This document shows positions 8,919 through 16,633 of a stretch of 64,000 bases of DNA, piece after piece; position 1 is the first letter of the stretch, and every line of letters begins with the position of its first letter. The notes under the pieces are model-generated. The model did no database searches and had not been told where the DNA came from. It saw nothing but the letters and a program-made list of their open reading frames with translations. Origin of the DNA: Burkholderiales bacterium JOSHI_001 (GTDB lineage Bacteria; Pseudomonadota; Gammaproteobacteria; Burkholderiales; Burkholderiaceae_C); NCBI GenBank assembly GCA_000244995.1, contig CM001438.1:1108921-1172920 (forward strand). Reading direction: 5' to 3'. The position numbers and the translations under genes are program-made.

Positions 8919-8943
8919 GGGCGGCGCCGCGCGGGCGCCGCCC
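8919..8943. repeat. GC-rich stem-loop in the nifH-nifD intergenic region
   Basis: A perfect 9-bp stem pairs 8919-8927 with 8935-8943 (GGGCGGCGC against GCGCCGCCC) around a 7-base loop, directly after the nifH stop codon. There is no T-run. Stem-loops here are known in other diazotrophs to stabilise the nifH message and help make NifH more abundant than NifDK; that role is inferred for this one. Confidence 0.7.
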
Positions 8944-8952
8944 GCGCGGGGA

Positions 8953-9927
<975 letters not shown>

Positions 9928-9978
9928 TTATCGAAGGTCCTCGGGGCCTGACATGGGGTGTCCGCGCAGCCTCCTCTT

Positions 9979-9994
9979 CGCAACCGCCGTGCCA
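9979..9994 (-). promoter_or_regulatory. Sigma-54 promoter of nifHDK
   Basis: On the minus strand the sequence is TGGCACGGCGGTTGCG, matching TGGCACG-N4-TTGCW at every defined base except the last. Transcription would start near 9968, giving a 5' leader of about 135 bases before nifH. A NifA site lies 81 bases upstream of the -24 element. Confidence 0.92.
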
Positions 9995-10074
9995 GGCCCC
10001 TTGAGAAGCCTCAAGTGCTTGTTTTTCATAGGGAAAGTGCCGCGCAAGGCGGGCCGGACGTGGTCCGTGTCGAA

Positions 10075-10090
10075 TGTGTGGAACCCGACA
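10075..10090. promoter_or_regulatory. NifA upstream activator sequence shared by nifH and the globin-draTG operon
   Basis: Perfect TGT-N10-ACA (TGTGTGGAACCCGACA). It lies at the usual distance from the nifH -24 element and 32 bases from the -24 element of the divergent promoter at 10122-10137. No second full UAS was found in the 314-base intergenic region, so one NifA site may serve both directions. Confidence 0.85.
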
Positions 10091-10121
10091 AAAAAAGGCC
10101 CGCAAAGCCTTGAAAAGGGGG

Positions 10122-10137
10122 TGGTACGGGGGTTGCT
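10122..10137 (+). promoter_or_regulatory. Sigma-54 promoter of the globin-draTG operon
   Basis: TGGTACGGGGGTTGCT matches TGGCACG-N4-TTGCW with a single mismatch (T for C at position 4). The -12 GC is at 10135-10136, so the predicted first transcribed base is about 10148, one base before the globin ATG at 10149. The mRNA would be almost leaderless. Confidence 0.8.
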
Positions 10138-10148
10138 GATGTAGGGCC

Positions 10149-10682
10149 ATGCAACACGCCCTGTCTCCCGCCCACGCTGTGGCCGCTGCGCCGGCCAACC
10201 CGCACTACGAACGTTTGGGCGGCCACGCGGCCGTGCGGCGCCTGGTGCAGGCCTTCTATGACGCGATGAACACGCGGGAAGACGCCAGGACCATCCGCGC
10301 CATGCACGCCGCCGACCTGGGGCTGACGCAGGAGGTGCTGGTGAAGTACCTCAGCGAATGGATGGGCGGCCCCAAGCACTACACGCCCGAGCGCGGCACG
10401 CCCATGCTGCGCCGGCGCCACCAGCCCTTCGCCATTGACGCCAGCGCGCGCGACGCCTGGATGGCCTGCATGCGCCAGGCCCTGGCCGCCACCTGTGCCG
10501 ACGAAGGCCTGCGTGCCGAACTGGACGCCGCCTTCTACAAGGTGGCCGATTTCATCCGCAACACCGAACCCGGCGGCAGCACCCGTGCCCACCCGGGCCG
10601 TCCGCGCGAAACCCTGGCCCACCCGACCGCGGCGGCGCCGCACACGTCCCAACCCGATTCAACCCCACGGAGCCCCGCATGA
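10149..10682 (+). CDS. Truncated haemoglobin (2/2 globin), first gene of the draTG operon
   Basis: The 177-residue protein has the 2/2 globin pattern of group II (GlbO/YjbI-like). HYERLGGHAAVRRLVQAFYD forms helices A/B with the distal Tyr B10 region, LSEWMGGPKHYTPERGTP is the E-F segment, and LRRRHQPFAID carries the proximal-side histidine, followed by a WMACMRQAL helix. A proline/threonine-rich tail of about 35 residues extends beyond the globin fold. Such globins bind O2 or NO; in a nif operon the likely role is oxygen or NO handling near nitrogenase (inference). The predicted transcription start is at the ATG, and no ribosome-binding site is visible. The stop overlaps the next gene by four bases. 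Confidence 0.85.
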   Translation: MQHALSPAHAVAAAPANPHYERLGGHAAVRRLVQAFYDAMNTREDARTIRAMHAADLGLTQEVLVKYLSEWMGGPKHYTPERGTPMLRRRHQPFAIDASARDAWMACMRQALAATCADEGLRAELDAAFYKVADFIRNTEPGGSTRAHPGRPRETLAHPTAAAPHTSQPDSTPRSPA

Positions 10683-11272
10683 CACTCGCCATCCAAGACA
10701 CCGCCTTCGCCCGCCTTGACGCCGAGGGCCGCATGCTCAACAGCGTGCTCAAAGCCCCCACCCACGTGGCCGGGCGCTTCGGCTTTCGCGGCGACATCGC
10801 CTTGAAGTTCCAGGCCAAGCTGGCCGACGAAGCGCGCCCGCCCGAGACCAGCACCGAACAGGTCATTGCCGTGGCGCTGGAAGGCCAGCCGCACATCGCC
10901 TTCATGGCCGGCTTCCTGCTGAGCTTTGAATACCTGAAGCTGGTGGCCGAGGTGCTGGGCGACCTGCTGTCGCCCGAAGGCAAGTACTTCTTCTTCTGCG
11001 ACAACATCGACCTGAGCAAGAAGTACCAGGTGGACTACGGCGGCGCCAGCTTCTACATCCTGCCCATCGACGAGGCCACGGTCTACAACGAGATGCTGGA
11101 ACTGCTGTACCTGGAAAAGACCGAACTGAAGAAGCTGGACACCGCCGGCAAGACCGACGCCATCGTCGCCAAGGCCCTGGCCTACAAGGACAGCTTCCCG
11201 AAAATCACCTTCGAAGAGGGCTGCAAGCTGATGGGCCCGGTGCGCAACCCCTACGAAAACCGCCCCGTCTGA
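10679..11272 (+). CDS. Nif-linked conserved-looking hypothetical protein (197 residues) before draT
   Basis: Not recognised. It is a soluble protein without signal peptide. It has alternating strands and helices (HVAGRFGFRGDIALKFQAKL; QVIAVALEGQPHIAFMAGFL), an aromatic stretch KYFFFCDNIDLSKKYQVDYG and an acidic leucine-rich helix (NEMLELLYLEKTELKKL). Its ATG overlaps the globin stop (ATGA) and draT begins 15 bases after its end, so it is translated from the NifA-controlled message. The position suggests a part in DraT/DraG regulation or oxygen response, but nothing in the sequence proves it. Confidence 0.8.
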   Translation: MTLAIQDTAFARLDAEGRMLNSVLKAPTHVAGRFGFRGDIALKFQAKLADEARPPETSTEQVIAVALEGQPHIAFMAGFLLSFEYLKLVAEVLGDLLSPEGKYFFFCDNIDLSKKYQVDYGGASFYILPIDEATVYNEMLELLYLEKTELKKLDTAGKTDAIVAKALAYKDSFPKITFEEGCKLMGPVRNPYENRPV

Positions 11273-11287
11273 CCCCGCAGGGGCAAC

Positions 11288-12118
11288 GTGACCGACGAGC
11301 CGCACCCGGCGCGCTGGCACAGCACCAACCTGGTGGGCGTGCCGGGGCCGGTGCTGGCCGCCGTCAGCTTCAACGCGCACCCGGTGCCGCTGTCCATCGC
11401 CGGGGCGCGCGCCGTCCATGGCGGCTTGTTCGCCTTGCTGGCCAGGGCCGAGGACATGGCCCAGGCGCGGGAGATGTTCGGCCACTACATGAGCTTGTCC
11501 TTCGGCCTGGCGCCGGACGAGGGCGCGCGCAGCGCCACCGAACGCCGCCGTTGGCGCACCAGCTACCGCAAGCTGTTGCAGGGCTGGGGCCTGGACGCCA
11601 ATGGCGCGGCTGGCGCGGTGTTCAAGGGCTGGGTGGAAAGCCGCTTCGGCCTGGCGCCCTGGTTCCACAAGGCGCCGTTGGTGCGCTTCCCCTCGCCCGC
11701 CTGGGTGGGCTACATGGAAGAAAAGGCCAGCGCGCGCTGGAACAACAACAGCATCTGGCAGCAGCTGGACCTGCTGTACGAATTCAGCCAATGGATGCTG
11801 CGCCGCTTCCCCGCCCTGCTGCCCCAGCGCGAAGGCCCGCACGTGCGTCTGTGGCGCGGCAGCACCCAGGTGGAAGAACAGCTGGTGGCCGGCAGCCTGC
11901 GCCAGCGCCACTGCACGGTGCGGCTGAACAGCGTGGTGTCCTTTGCCGTCACGCGCGAAGCGGCCGAATGTTTTGGCGACTGGATTTTCGAGGCTCTGGT
12001 GCCACTGGCCAAGGTGGTGGTCGCCCCCGGCGTGCTGGACGCGCCACTGCTGCAGGGCGAAGGCGAGGTCATCGCGCTGGGCGGCGACTACGAGGTCAAG
12101 GCCAGCTATGGATGCTGA
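11288..12118 (+). CDS. draT: DraT, NAD+-dinitrogen-reductase ADP-ribosyltransferase
   Basis: DraT transfers ADP-ribose from NAD+ to the active-site arginine of NifH (Arg102 here) and so switches nitrogenase off when ammonium or darkness/energy signals arrive. The 276-residue protein has the family start HSTNLVGVPGPVLAAVSFN, the block FGHYMSLSFGL, the helix WNNNSIWQQLDLLYEFSQWM, the NAD-site phrase VRLWRGSTQVEEQ, and the end GGDYEVKASYGC. The start is GTG at 11288, 15 bases after the previous stop; no alternative ATG fits the conserved N-terminus. draG overlaps its last 11 bases in another frame. Confidence 0.95.
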   Translation: MTDEPHPARWHSTNLVGVPGPVLAAVSFNAHPVPLSIAGARAVHGGLFALLARAEDMAQAREMFGHYMSLSFGLAPDEGARSATERRRWRTSYRKLLQGWGLDANGAAGAVFKGWVESRFGLAPWFHKAPLVRFPSPAWVGYMEEKASARWNNNSIWQQLDLLYEFSQWMLRRFPALLPQREGPHVRLWRGSTQVEEQLVAGSLRQRHCTVRLNSVVSFAVTREAAECFGDWIFEALVPLAKVVVAPGVLDAPLLQGEGEVIALGGDYEVKASYGC

Positions 12119-13049
12119 ACTGGCCGACCGTTGCCAGGGCGCCTACCTGGGCCTGGCCATCGGCGACGCCCTGGGCGCCACGGTGGAATTCATGACCGCG
12201 CGCGAAATCGCCTACCGGCACGGCGTGCACCGCGACATCGTTGGCGGCGGCTGGCTGAAGCTGCCCGCCGGCCAGGTGACCGACGACACCACCATGAGCC
12301 TGGCGCTGGGCGACGCGCTGCTGGTGTCCCACGCTGCGGGTGAGTTCGGTCACCCGCGCCCCATGGCCGACGCCTGGGTGGCCTGGCTGCGTGGCAAGCC
12401 GGTGGATGTGGGCAACACCTGCCGGCGCGGGCTGCAACGCTACCTGGCCGACGGCAGCCTGCAGGGTCCGCCCAATGAAGGCGATGCCGGCAACGGTGCG
12501 CTGATGCGCAACGGGCCGGTCATCCTGGCCACGCTGTTCGACGACGCGGCCTTCGAGTGCCTGTCGATGGTCCAGGCCCGCATCACCCACCACCACCCCT
12601 TGTCGGACGCCGCGGTGCTGGGCTTCAGCCGGCTGGTGCGTGCGGCGCTGCTGGGCGCCAGCCGCGGTGAAGTCGGCGCCTTGATCCACCAGTTCGTCAC
12701 CGCGCACCCGCGCTTCAACCCCCAGCCCTACCGCGGCCGAGCCAGTGCCTATGTGGTGGACACCGTGCAAACCGTGTTGCACCACGCGCTGGTGCAGCAC
12801 GATTTCGAAGCCGCGCTGGTGGCCACGGTGAACCAGGGTGAAGATGCCGACACCACTGGCGCCTTGGCAGGTTTGTTGGCCGGTGCCCTGTGCGGCGCGT
12901 CGGCCTTGCCGGCGCGTTGGCTGCATCGCCTGAAGCCGTCGGTGCGCCAGAGCGTGGCGGACCAGGCCGGCGCGCTGCTGGCGCTGGCGCAGCAGCGGCC
13001 GGCCGTCTTCCAATTGCCCGAACCAGCGTTGCAGGCCCTGAATGACTGA
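12108..13049 (+). CDS. draG: DraG, ADP-ribosyl-[dinitrogen reductase] hydrolase
   Basis: DraG removes ADP-ribose from NifH and reactivates nitrogenase; PII proteins and membrane sequestration control it in known systems. The 313-residue protein has the dinuclear manganese site residues in VTDDTTMSL (residues 57-65) and GEDADTTGALAG (Asp246, Asp248, Thr249), plus NGALMRNGP. The ATG at 12108 overlaps draT by 11 bases and gives the conserved N-terminus DRCQGAYLGLAIGDALG. The frame is open further upstream but that extension is only draT in another frame. It ends overlapping the next gene by eight bases. Confidence 0.95.
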   Translation: MDAELADRCQGAYLGLAIGDALGATVEFMTAREIAYRHGVHRDIVGGGWLKLPAGQVTDDTTMSLALGDALLVSHAAGEFGHPRPMADAWVAWLRGKPVDVGNTCRRGLQRYLADGSLQGPPNEGDAGNGALMRNGPVILATLFDDAAFECLSMVQARITHHHPLSDAAVLGFSRLVRAALLGASRGEVGALIHQFVTAHPRFNPQPYRGRASAYVVDTVQTVLHHALVQHDFEAALVATVNQGEDADTTGALAGLLAGALCGASALPARWLHRLKPSVRQSVADQAGALLALAQQRPAVFQLPEPALQALND

Positions 13050-14655
13050 AGCCGCCGACATCGCACGCGCCTACCACCAGCGCAGCAAGCACCAGTTGCA
13101 GCGCTACGCCGCAGGCCCAGACACCCTGGACTGGGACGCCCAACCCAGCCCCTGGCGCCGCTTCGTCGGTGCACCGGTTCAGCTGCTGCCGCTGGTGGCT
13201 GATGGGCTGGCGGCCAGCTGGTCGCAGATCCACCAGCCCGGTTCGGTGAGCCCTGCGCCGCTGAACCTGCAGAGCGTGGCCGCGCTGCTGGAGCTGAGCT
13301 TCGGCCTGTCCGCCTGGAAGCGGCAAGGCCCCGACCGCTGGGCCCTGCGCTGCACGCCCAGCAGCGGCAACCTGCACCCCACCGAGGCCTATGTCATCAG
13401 CCAGGGCGTGGCCGGGCTGGAAGACGGCCTGTGGCACTACGCGCCGCACGAACACGCGCTGGAACGCCGCGCGCGCTGGCTGCCGGCCGAAGCGAAGGCG
13501 GCACCGGCGCTGTGGCTGGGCCTGAGCAGCATCCACTGGCGCGAAGCCTGGAAGTACGGCGAGCGGGCCTTCCGCTACTGCCAGCTGGACATGGGCCACG
13601 CCGTGGGCGCCTTGCGTTACGCCGCCGCGGTGCTGGGTTGGCAGGCGCCGGCCCTGGCCTGGCCCCATGCCGAGCTGGCTGCCTGGCTGGGCTGCGACCG
13701 CCTGGATGATTTTGGCCGCGCCGAAGCCGAAGAACCGGAACGGATGCTGGCCGTGGGCGCGGTCCCGGCCGCCGCCGGCCCCCGGGGCCAGTTGGTGGAC
13801 TGGTTGGGCCAGGCCAGCCTGCTGGACCGCCACCCCATGTACCGCTGGCCGGTGATTGACGAGGTCTCGCAGGCCACGCGCGCCGGGCCCTCCGTGGCGG
13901 TGCCGGCGCCAGACCCGCCACCCTGGCTGGCACCGCCGCAAGGGGTTCAAGAAGGCCCCATGCGCGCCGCCACGTTGATCCGCCAGCGCCGCAGCGCGCA
14001 GCGCTTCGACGCCCGGGCGACGATGGACGCCGACAGCTTCCAGGCCCTGGTGCAGGCCCTGCAGCCGCAACCGGGCCTGCCGCCCTGGTCCGCCAGCGAC
14101 CCCGCGCCGCGCGTGCACCCGGTGTGGTTCGTCAACCGGGTGCAGGGCCTGGCACCGGGCGCCTACGTCATGCCGCGTTCACGCGGTGGTGAAGCGCTGC
14201 TGCGCCAGGCCCTGCCGCCTTCGCTGAACCTGGCCCCGGTGCCCGGCCTGCCGCTGCTGCAGCTGGCCCAGAACCCCGCGCTGGCCGGCACCCTGCGCAC
14301 GCTGAACTGCCACCAGGCCCTGGGTTCGGACGCCTGCGTGGCGCTGGCCTTCCTGGGCGAGTTCGACGCCGTGCTCACCGAGCAGGCGCACGGCTACCGC
14401 GCCCTGCTGAACGAAGCCGGCCTGCTGGGCCAGGTGCTGTACCTGCACGCCGAAGCGCTGGGCTGGCGCGGCACCGGCATCGGTTGTTATTTCGACGACG
14501 CCCTGCACCTGCTGCTGGGCCTGGACGACCCGCGGCTGCAGAGCCTGTACCACTTCACCCTCGGGGCGCCGCTGCAGGACGAGCGCATCGCCACCGAGCC
14601 TGCCTACGCGCACCTGGGGCCGGACCGGCTGCGGGTGCAGGAGATGCCCGCATGA
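13042..14655 (+). CDS. SagB/ThcOx-type double nitroreductase-fold protein
   Basis: The 537-residue protein has two FMN-nitroreductase-like halves. The first contains LRCTPSSGNLHPTEAYVI (residues about 110-127), the hallmark of SagB/ThcOx flavin dehydrogenases. The second contains LIRQRRSAQRFDA (about 312-324) and ends with LHLLLGLDDPRLQSLYHFTLG. SagB proteins oxidise azolines made in peptide natural-product pathways, but no precursor peptide, SagC or SagD partner is near. In this setting a different flavin-dependent redox role linked to nitrogen fixation is more likely (inference). It overlaps draG by eight bases and the ankyrin gene by four. Confidence 0.85.
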   Translation: MTEAADIARAYHQRSKHQLQRYAAGPDTLDWDAQPSPWRRFVGAPVQLLPLVADGLAASWSQIHQPGSVSPAPLNLQSVAALLELSFGLSAWKRQGPDRWALRCTPSSGNLHPTEAYVISQGVAGLEDGLWHYAPHEHALERRARWLPAEAKAAPALWLGLSSIHWREAWKYGERAFRYCQLDMGHAVGALRYAAAVLGWQAPALAWPHAELAAWLGCDRLDDFGRAEAEEPERMLAVGAVPAAAGPRGQLVDWLGQASLLDRHPMYRWPVIDEVSQATRAGPSVAVPAPDPPPWLAPPQGVQEGPMRAATLIRQRRSAQRFDARATMDADSFQALVQALQPQPGLPPWSASDPAPRVHPVWFVNRVQGLAPGAYVMPRSRGGEALLRQALPPSLNLAPVPGLPLLQLAQNPALAGTLRTLNCHQALGSDACVALAFLGEFDAVLTEQAHGYRALLNEAGLLGQVLYLHAEALGWRGTGIGCYFDDALHLLLGLDDPRLQSLYHFTLGAPLQDERIATEPAYAHLGPDRLRVQEMPA

Positions 14656-15101
14656 GCCCCGAATCCTCCCTGTCTGCCTGGCTGGCCGCCAACGGCTTCG
14701 CCGATGTGCACACCCCGGCCCAGCACGGCAACACGCCGCTGATGCACGCCGCCTGGAAGGGCGAACGCGACATCGCCCAGGCCTTGCTGGACGCCGGCGT
14801 GGACCGCGCGGCCACCAACGGCGATGGCAACAACGCGTTGTGGCTGGCCTGTGTCAGCCGCGACCTGGACCTGGTGCGGCGGCTGGTGGCCTCGGGCGTG
14901 CCCATTGACCACGCCAATTTCACCGGCGCCACCGCGCTGATGTACGCCGCCAGCAGCGGCCGCACCGAGGTGCTGAAGCTGTTGCTGGCACTGGGCGCCA
15001 ACCCGCGCCTGACCAGCCAGGACGATTTCAGCGCCTTGGACATGGCGGCCAACCTGGAGTGCCTGACCCTGCTGCGCAGCGCCTCACGCGCAGCCGCTTG
15101 A
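14652..15101 (+). CDS. Ankyrin-repeat protein in the draTG operon
   Basis: The 149-residue protein has about three ankyrin repeats: HGNTPLMHAAWKGERDIAQ (about 25-43), GNNALWLACVSRDLDLVRR and GATALMYAASSGRTEVLKL, then a degenerate DDFSALDMAANLECLTLLR. Ankyrin repeats bind partner proteins. No signal peptide is present, so it is cytoplasmic. Translational coupling to the SagB-like gene through ATGA suggests that the two act together, possibly with the ankyrin protein as adaptor for DraG or the flavoprotein (inference). Confidence 0.88.
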   Translation: MSPESSLSAWLAANGFADVHTPAQHGNTPLMHAAWKGERDIAQALLDAGVDRAATNGDGNNALWLACVSRDLDLVRRLVASGVPIDHANFTGATALMYAASSGRTEVLKLLLALGANPRLTSQDDFSALDMAANLECLTLLRSASRAAA

Positions 15102-15117
15102 AGGAAGGAAAGCCACC

Positions 15118-15546
15118 ATGGCCCGCATCGTCTTCTATGAAAAGCCCGGCTGCGGCGGCAACGCGCGCCAGCGCGCGCTGCTGCTGGCCGTCGGCCATGA
15201 ACTGGAACAGCGCAGCCTGCTGGCCGAGCCCTGGACCCGCGAGACCCTGCTGGCCTTCCTGGCCCCGCTGCCGGTGGCGCAGTGGTTCAACCGCGCCGCG
15301 CCGCGCGTGAAAAGCGGCGAGCTGGTGCCCGAAGCGATGGACGCCGATGCGGCGCTGGCCGCGCTGCTGGCCGAGCCGCTGCTGATCCGTCGCCCGCTGA
15401 TGCAGCGCGAGGACGGCGCGCGCCTGGTGGGCTTCGACACCGCCCAGGTGCAGGCCTTCGTGGGCCTGGATGGCAGCGCGGCCACGCCCCGCAACCTGGA
15501 AGGCTGTGCCGCAGCATCCGACGCGCGGCCCTGCCCAACCGCCTGA
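15118..15546 (+). CDS. ArsC/Spx-fold nitrogenase-associated protein
   Basis: The 142-residue thioredoxin-like protein belongs to the ArsC-related family found beside nif genes. The N-terminus ARIVFYEKPGCGGNARQRALL places a cysteine (Cys11) where ArsC has its catalytic one, with WFNRAAPRVKSGE and LIRRPLMQREDGARLVGFD as the family core. The arginine triad of true arsenate reductases is only partly kept, so arsenate reduction is unlikely; a redox or sensing role near nitrogenase is inferred. A ribosome-binding site (AAGGAAGGAAAG) precedes the ATG, 16 bases after the ankyrin gene. Confidence 0.88.
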   Translation: MARIVFYEKPGCGGNARQRALLLAVGHELEQRSLLAEPWTRETLLAFLAPLPVAQWFNRAAPRVKSGELVPEAMDADAALAALLAEPLLIRRPLMQREDGARLVGFDTAQVQAFVGLDGSAATPRNLEGCAAASDARPCPTA

Positions 15547-15567
15547 ACCCGCCCTTGGAGATTCACC

Positions 15568-15804
15568 ATGCCCCTGTACGACTACCACTGCCAAGCCTGC
15601 GGCCAGGACTTCGAACTGCTGGTGCGCGCCAGCAGCACGCCGGCCTGCCCGCACTGCGCCAGCACCGCGCTGGACAAGCAGGTCTCGCGCGTGGCCCCAG
15701 CCGGCACCAGCGCCGGGATCATCGCCGCCGGCCGCCGGGCCGCGGCGCGCGAAGGCCACTTCAGCAACTACAGCAAGGCCGAACGCTCCAAGCTGCCCAA
15801 GTAG
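15568..15804 (+). CDS. FmdB-family zinc-ribbon protein
   Basis: The 78-residue protein starts MPLYDYHCQACGQDFELLV and has paired CxxC motifs (Cys8-x2-Cys11 and PACPHCAS), a one-zinc ribbon of the FmdB/CxxC_CxxC_SSSS type. The C-terminus is basic and disordered-looking (GRRAAAREGHFSNYSKAERSKLPK). These small proteins are regulators or assembly helpers of unknown mechanism. It sits 21 bases after the ArsC-like gene with its own ribosome-binding site (GGAG). Confidence 0.88.
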   Translation: MPLYDYHCQACGQDFELLVRASSTPACPHCASTALDKQVSRVAPAGTSAGIIAAGRRAAAREGHFSNYSKAERSKLPK

Positions 15805-15850
15805 TGCGGCGCCCCGCTGTGCCACCCACCCACCACCCAGAAAGCCCGCC

Positions 15851-16273
15851 ATGGCCCGCACGCTGAACGTCTACCTGGACCCCACCCGCCTGCCCGAGCG
15901 GGCCGCTTTCCAGGCCGCCATCCAGAAGCTGGGCTTTCCGCTCAGGCTGGACGAGGCCTGGGCCCCGTTCAGCGCACCCGACTACCTGCCCTGCACGCTG
16001 GCCGGTGAAGACGCGGGTGTGAACCTGCGTTTCGAGCGTGACGCGGCACTGCCCGAGGCTGCTGCTGCCTTGCAGCCCCAACAAGGCGCACGCAGTGCGC
16101 TGGTGGGCCTGAGCTGGAGCACCGACCGGCGCGAGGAACTGGCCGCCACCATCCTGGCCGCCGCCCTGGTGGGCAGTTTCGACGCCCTGGCGCTGGAGCC
16201 AGAACGCGGTGTGCGCAAGTCGCTGTCGGGGCTGAAGGCGCATGCGCGCGAGCTGTACGAAGGCACTTTCTAG
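15851..16273 (+). CDS. Hypothetical protein (140 residues), last gene of the draTG operon
   Basis: Not recognised. It begins ARTLNVYLDPTRLPERAAFQ, then has PLRLDEAWAPFSAPDYLPC and an alanine-rich helix EELAATILAAALVGSFDALAL, and ends RKSLSGLKAHARELYEGTF. It looks like a small alpha/beta cytoplasmic protein. The ATG at 15851 gives a compact gene 46 bases after fmdB. Its stop codon directly abuts the stop codon of the convergent minus-strand gene, with no bases between, so there is no room for a terminator between the two nif operons. Confidence 0.78.
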   Translation: MARTLNVYLDPTRLPERAAFQAAIQKLGFPLRLDEAWAPFSAPDYLPCTLAGEDAGVNLRFERDAALPEAAAALQPQQGARSALVGLSWSTDRREELAATILAAALVGSFDALALEPERGVRKSLSGLKAHARELYEGTF

Positions 16274-16630
16274 TCAGAACCTGTTCTCGAACAGCACGGG
16301 CTGTTTTCGCCGCAGGTCGGCCAGCAACTGCACGGTCTGCGGCACCAGGCCGTTCACCGCGTACCAGATCTCGTCGCGCCGCGGCTGCACGCCGTGGCGC
16401 AGCTTGTCGTGCAGCGCGGCCCAGCCTGTCCAGTCGACATGCAGCAGGCGCTGGTGCAGTGCCGGCGTCATGTTGCCCAGGGTGTGGGCCATGATCAGCA
16501 GCTGCGCTTCCACCGCGCGCAGGGTCAGGGTGCTGGCGAAGAGTTCGTCCTCGCCCTGCATCTCGCGCGTCAGCGCCTGCACCGAGCCGCCGGTATCCAT
16601 CACGATGTCGTACAGCGAGCGGTGGTACAT
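16274..16630 (-). CDS. HepT-like helical protein with altered active-site motif, end of the nifB operon
   Basis: The 118-residue all-helical protein resembles HepT/DUF86 proteins over TLRAVEAQLLIMAHTLGNM and VDWTGWAALHDKLRHGV, then IWYAVNGLVPQTVQLLADL. In HepT toxins the motif is RNxxxH; here the aligned residues 74-79 read HDKLRH, so the histidine is kept but the leading arginine is not. No MntA-type nucleotidyltransferase partner is adjacent. It is therefore probably not an active toxin. It starts 3 bases from the flavoprotein gene and is co-transcribed with nif genes. The family call is from pattern only. Confidence 0.6.
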   Translation of the reverse strand: MYHRSLYDIVMDTGGSVQALTREMQGEDELFASTLTLRAVEAQLLIMAHTLGNMTPALHQRLLHVDWTGWAALHDKLRHGVQPRRDEIWYAVNGLVPQTVQLLADLRRKQPVLFENRF

Positions 16631-16633
16631 GGC

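Noticed and set aside
13042-14655. Azoline-type RiPP biosynthesis cluster
   Set aside because: Only the SagB-like gene is present; no cyclodehydratase, precursor peptide or exporter is nearby.
16274-16630. Active HepT/MntA toxin-antitoxin system
   Set aside because: There is no nucleotidyltransferase partner and the catalytic arginine position is changed.
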